A stretch of DNA of 12,585 nucleotides, taken from contig WNYE01000193.1 of NCBI GenBank assembly GCA_021396245.1, positions 1 through 12,585 on the forward strand, in the 5' to 3' direction. Origin of the DNA: Sporothrix humicola. Lineage: Eukaryota > Ascomycota > Sordariomycetes > Ophiostomatales > Ophiostomataceae. Under the pieces are notes generated by a model. That model saw only the letters and a program-made list of their open reading frames with translations. It had not been told where the DNA came from and searched no databases. This document shows, one piece after another, positions 9,900 through 12,585 of this stretch (its first letter is position 1; every line of letters starts with the position of its first letter). Made by a program: the position numbers and the translations under genes.

Positions 9900-11060
9900 A
9901 TTTTTTATTATATTATTATCGTATACAGTTAAGTTTATTTTTTTTTTTTTCTTTTTTTAATTTTTACCGTCGTTTATTTTTATTAGTTAAAAGTATTTAC
10001 GGTCGTTTATAGTAATAAAGTTAAATTATCGTTAAAGGTTACCGGCTTTTAACGGTACGTTACCGTTACTTTCTTTTACTTTTTATTCGCCGTGGTACAC
10101 TTTTTTACTTATATAACGTATAGTCTTTTATAGTTTAAGTAATAATACTTTTATATAATAGTTATTAAATAATTTTGTTTATTAAAGTATACGTTACTTT
10201 CGTAACGATTACACCGTTATATTACTATATAATATTTAATAATATATTTAAATTTATAATATTTATAATATTTTTTAATTTTCGTTTTTATTATAAAAAG
10301 TTTATATATAAATACGTAGTTTTTTTTATAAAAGGTTAAGTTTATATAGTTAATTTACCGTCGTGATGTCGTTAAGGTGTAAAATTATTATATTATATTT
10401 TTCGTATTTATTTTATTAAACTTTTAAGTTTATAACCGACGGCACCGTTACTTATATCGATTATAACTTTTCCTTTATATTTATTTCGTTAAATAGTTCG
10501 TTTAATACTTTTTTAATAATAACGTTAATCGTCCGTATTAAAACTTTAACGTTTTTACCGAATCCTTTTATTATTTATATTTTTAATATTTTATAATTTA
10601 TGTATTTATTGAACTTAACGATTAAGTTACCGTTAAATAACTTTTTTATTATTATTATTTTACTTAATTTTATTGTTAATTTATTAATTACCGTTAAAGT
10701 TTCGTCGAAAAGTCGTTCTGTAAACGTTTTATTAAATCCGTTAAATATTACCGTTAATTTATAACGGTTTCGTTCTTATTTTATAATATTATACACTTTT
10801 TATACTTAAGTCTCGCCCGTGTTATTAATAGTGTAACTAAAGGGTAAAGTATTAAAAGTATTTTTTTTAATTAAGGCCGTTAGTTTATTTTTATCGACTA
10901 TAATTGTATCTCTTCGTAAAACCACGTCGACCGTATCGCGAACTACGCAAATAACTATATTAAACCTTTTAACGCTTACAATATTTAAAATAATATTTTC
11001 GATAAATCTTTCGGTTCCGTTTTTAATTTTTATTAAACTTTCGTCGATGTATTACGTTTA
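9900..11060 (-). pseudogene. LINE ORF1: RNA-binding / gag-like protein (RIP-inactivated)
   Basis: ORF1 of Tad-type LINEs binds the element RNA. One minus-strand frame, different from that of ORF2, is readable from about 11,060 to about 9,900 with stops that are TAA/TAG. It begins near D-E-S-L-I-K-I and is largely stop-free over about 80 codons to 10,810. A block G-F-G-K-N-V-K-V-L-I-R-T near 10,560 and a later L-N-D-I-T-T-V-N block near 10,370 resemble the middle part of Tad-type ORF1, before its zinc knuckles. I could not recover a convincing zinc knuckle in the expected region around 10,100-10,250. The assignment rests on position upstream of ORF2, length and these loose matches. The start codon is not identifiable, since former ATG would now read ATA. 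Confidence 0.6.
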
Positions 11061-11254
11061 TGTTACGTTAACTTTAACCGTGTTATACCGCGAGTTTTTA
11101 AGTTTTTTACCTTCAATTAAACGCGTATCGTTAACCCCGTCTTACGCTATGGCGTCCGTTATAGCGTTAACTAAAGTTGATGTTACGATTCTTGTGATAG
11201 TGTTTGTTTAATGATTATCGATACGCGCGAGTAGTTATGTCGTTGCGAGTTTTG
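11060..11254 (-). promoter_or_regulatory. LINE 5' leader with nested inverted repeats
   Basis: This 5' untranslated part of the LINE keeps more CA and TG than the ORFs. CGCGTATCG (11122-11130) pairs with CGATACGCG (11219-11227), and inside it ACGCTAT (11144-11150) pairs with ATAGCGT (11161-11167) around a 10-base loop. Non-LTR elements carry internal promoters in this position, but I see no specific promoter motif. Confidence 0.45.
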
Positions 11255-11279
11255 TTTTTTTTTTTTTTTTTTTTTTTTT
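11255..11279. repeat. 25-base T-run abutting the LINE 5' end
   Basis: An uninterrupted run of 25 T lies directly beyond the LINE leader. On the minus strand, which is the LINE sense strand, it is a poly(A) immediately upstream of the LINE. It could be the 3' tail of another minus-strand element lying to the right, or an A-rich target site. A second shorter T-run follows at about 11,287-11,295. Confidence 0.8.
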
Positions 11280-11754
11280 ATAATAGTTTTTTTTTTATAA
11301 AAGTTTTATTTAACTAGTCGTTAATAGTTAAAATTAATTAAAAAAAACGAATAATAATAATAATAATTTAATAATAATATAAAAAGTTTAAAAAATAATA
11401 ATATAAAAAAGTTTTTAAAAAATTACGTTAAATATAACGTTAATTTATAAATTAATTATATATATAATAATAAAAGTAAAAGTAATAATTATAGTATAAA
11501 AGTTAAAAATATTATAAATACCGGTAATGTTAATAAAAATAAAAGTTATAAACAATATATTAATAATTTAACTATTAACGGTTTTAAAAGTATAAGTTAA
11601 AACAATAAATATTAAAAAACGGTTAAAAAAAAAAATACTTAACGCGTTAATAATAATATAATTACGTTTATTAAAAAATTATAACAAACCGTTAAAAGTT
11701 ACAACGGTATAACTCTTTAAACGAATACGTAAGTTATTAACTTATACAAAGTTA
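11280..11754. other. AT-rich RIPed stretch, no gene identified
   Basis: No domain or usable frame is seen on either strand. Plus-strand TG is nearly absent while CA survives at several sites (five CA and one TG in 11521-11760 by my count), the reverse of the LINE side. Simple repeats are present near 11,350-11,410. If the T-run at 11,255 is a poly(A) tail, this would be the 3' part of a second minus-strand element, but nothing in the sequence confirms it. Confidence 0.4.
11350..11367. repeat. (AAT)6 microsatellite
   Basis: Six perfect AAT units, followed by further interrupted AAT units to about 11,380. Confidence 0.85.
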
Positions 11755-11805
11755 TCCGTCGTTAACGGTCGTATATATTTCGTGGTCGCCGAAAAAGGGG
11801 GCGGC

Positions 11806-11819
11806 GGTACGGCCGTACC
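11806..11819. repeat. Perfect 14-bp palindrome
   Basis: GGTACGGCCGTACC equals its own reverse complement. It lies in the middle of the GC-richer island. Confidence 0.85.
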
Positions 11820-11893
11820 TTAAGGCCACGCGGTTACGTGTTACGGCTAAAGGACGGCGGTAAGTATAACGGTAACCGAAAGGTTAATATTGG

Positions 11894-11909
11894 AAATAAA
11901 TAAATAAAT
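11894..11909. repeat. (AAAT)4 microsatellite
   Basis: Four perfect AAAT units at the edge of the GC-richer island. Confidence 0.8.
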
Positions 11910-11960
11910 ATAGGTGGAGGTTAAAGGGATTCGAAAAAGAAGAGTAAAAGTTTTTTCTTT

Positions 11961-12585
11961 CTTTGAAATTTATAATATAATTGTTTAATAATTTAATTAA
12001 TACGTAAAAATTAATAATATAATAATAATAGTTATAAAATATAACGAAGTAAAATTAATAATAATTTACCTTATATTATAAATACTATATTTAAATTTAA
12101 GTAAGTATCTTTTACTTAAAAACGTAGTAAGTTATTACTAAATCTTAATAAACATTAAAAACGAGTTATTTTATTACAGACGTAACCCCTATAACCTCGA
12201 CAACAAACCAAAAATAATATAAACCGACCCCTTAACGGGTACAAAAGATAAATAATACAACCGGCGTAAAGCGACGGTGTTAGTGTAACTGAAAAGTAAA
12301 CCTTTTAAAACATAAAATAAAAAACGAATAATATTATAGTAAAAATTAATTAATTAAAAAATAAAACGTTACTTTATACGAGGATAAAGTAAAAGGTATA
12401 AAGTAATATAAATTAAAGGATAACTTTATATAAAAATAAAGTAAAAGTTATAAAATTATATAAAGTACGGTAAATATATAAAACTAAAGTTTTTTTTTAA
12501 TAATTTAAATAAAAAACTTAATCGTTACCGATTATTTAAAATATATAATTATATAAACTTATATTTTTATACCTTTATTATATAT
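11961..12585. other. AT-rich RIPed stretch to the window end, no gene identified
   Basis: I see no readable domain. CA outnumbers TG on the plus strand (eight CA and three TG in 12121-12540 by my count). At 12,380-12,480 the string TAAAGTAAAAG with nearby TATAAAGTA recurs about 56 bases apart, an imperfect direct repeat. A CA-rich, less mutated patch is at 12,175-12,310. Confidence 0.4.

Larger units (their letters stand above)
6577..11254 (-). mobile_element. Tad-like LINE (non-LTR retrotransposon), near full length, RIP-inactivated
   Basis: Read on the minus strand, a 5' leader (11,254-11,060), ORF1, and ORF2 with endonuclease, reverse transcriptase and C-terminal Cys/His motif follow in the standard LINE order. 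No LTRs flank it. ORF2 sequence blocks agree with the Tad-type LINEs common in filamentous ascomycetes. The damage is base substitution of the CpA-to-TpA kind. ORF2 is in a single frame over more than 1,000 codons, so there are no net indels. The 3' limit is uncertain: ORF2 appears to end near 6,577, but the LINE 3' region could reach the T-runs at 5,111-5,178. There is no RNase H in ORF2: only about 107 codons separate the PPLxLYL-like block (7228-7260) from the C-terminal motif. Confidence 0.88.
11755..11960. other. GC-richer island without a recognisable gene
   Basis: A short region stands out from the AT-rich surroundings, rich in CGG, GGCGG and GGCC. No rRNA, tRNA or coding motif is recognised. 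The right half (11,910-11,960) is purine-rich. Much of the surviving GC is in CpG, GpG and CpC, contexts that RIP attacks less. Confidence 0.5.

Noticed and set aside
10081..10260. Zinc knuckles of LINE ORF1
   Set aside because: Expected here, but restoring Cys and His codons did not give the C-x2-C-x4-H-x4-C spacing, so I do not claim them.
1..12585. CRISPR array, prokaryotic operon or novel defence system
   Set aside because: No spaced repeats, no bacterial-style genes and no intact coding sequence; the content is explained by mutated fungal retroelements.
1..12585. Mitochondrial DNA as the reason for high AT
   Set aside because: The loss is specific to CpA/TpG with CpG kept, and the readable proteins are nuclear retrotransposon families, not mitochondrial genes.

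Overview
The window is almost certainly a heavily RIP-mutated (repeat-induced point mutation), AT-rich repeat block from a filamentous ascomycete (Pezizomycotina). On both strands CpA/TpG is nearly erased and replaced by TpA, while CpG survives. This is the mark of CpA-directed C-to-T mutation, not ordinary methyl-CpG decay. No intact gene is present. Almost every long frame is broken by TAA/TAG at positions that fit former Gln or Trp codons. The genus cannot be told from the sequence.

Layout. (1) 1 to about 4,436, plus strand: the 5' part of a Ty3/gypsy LTR retrotransposon. A gag zinc knuckle lies at 2652-2693, a possible protease active site near 3087, and a clear reverse transcriptase at about 3500-4080 (YLDD box at 3969-3980). 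The start of RNase H lies at about 4200-4353, after which the element stops; the rest of RNase H, the integrase and the 3' LTR are missing. (2) About 4,436-4,990: a less mutated island with G-runs and no gene. (3) 5,023-5,245: a three-copy palindromic 12-mer followed by long T-runs. (4) About 5,250-6,475: a RIPed, possibly once-coding segment I cannot identify. (5) About 6,577-11,254, minus strand: a nearly complete Tad-like non-LTR retrotransposon (LINE). ORF1 is at about 11,060-9,900 and ORF2 at about 9,860-6,577. ORF2 carries endonuclease, reverse transcriptase and a C-terminal Cys/His motif, all readable in one frame with no net frameshift. (6) A 25-T run at 11,255-11,279 directly abuts the LINE 5' end. 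(7) 11,280-12,585: AT-rich sequence with a GC-richer island at 11,755-11,960 and no recognisable gene.

The two elements lie on opposite strands and are both dead. RIP residue is strand-asymmetric: left of about 11,280 (4.4-11.25 kb) TG outlasts CA on the plus strand, and right of it CA outlasts TG. I see no new functional system. The value of the window is as a well-preserved record of RIP acting on a full-frame LINE and a truncated gypsy element.
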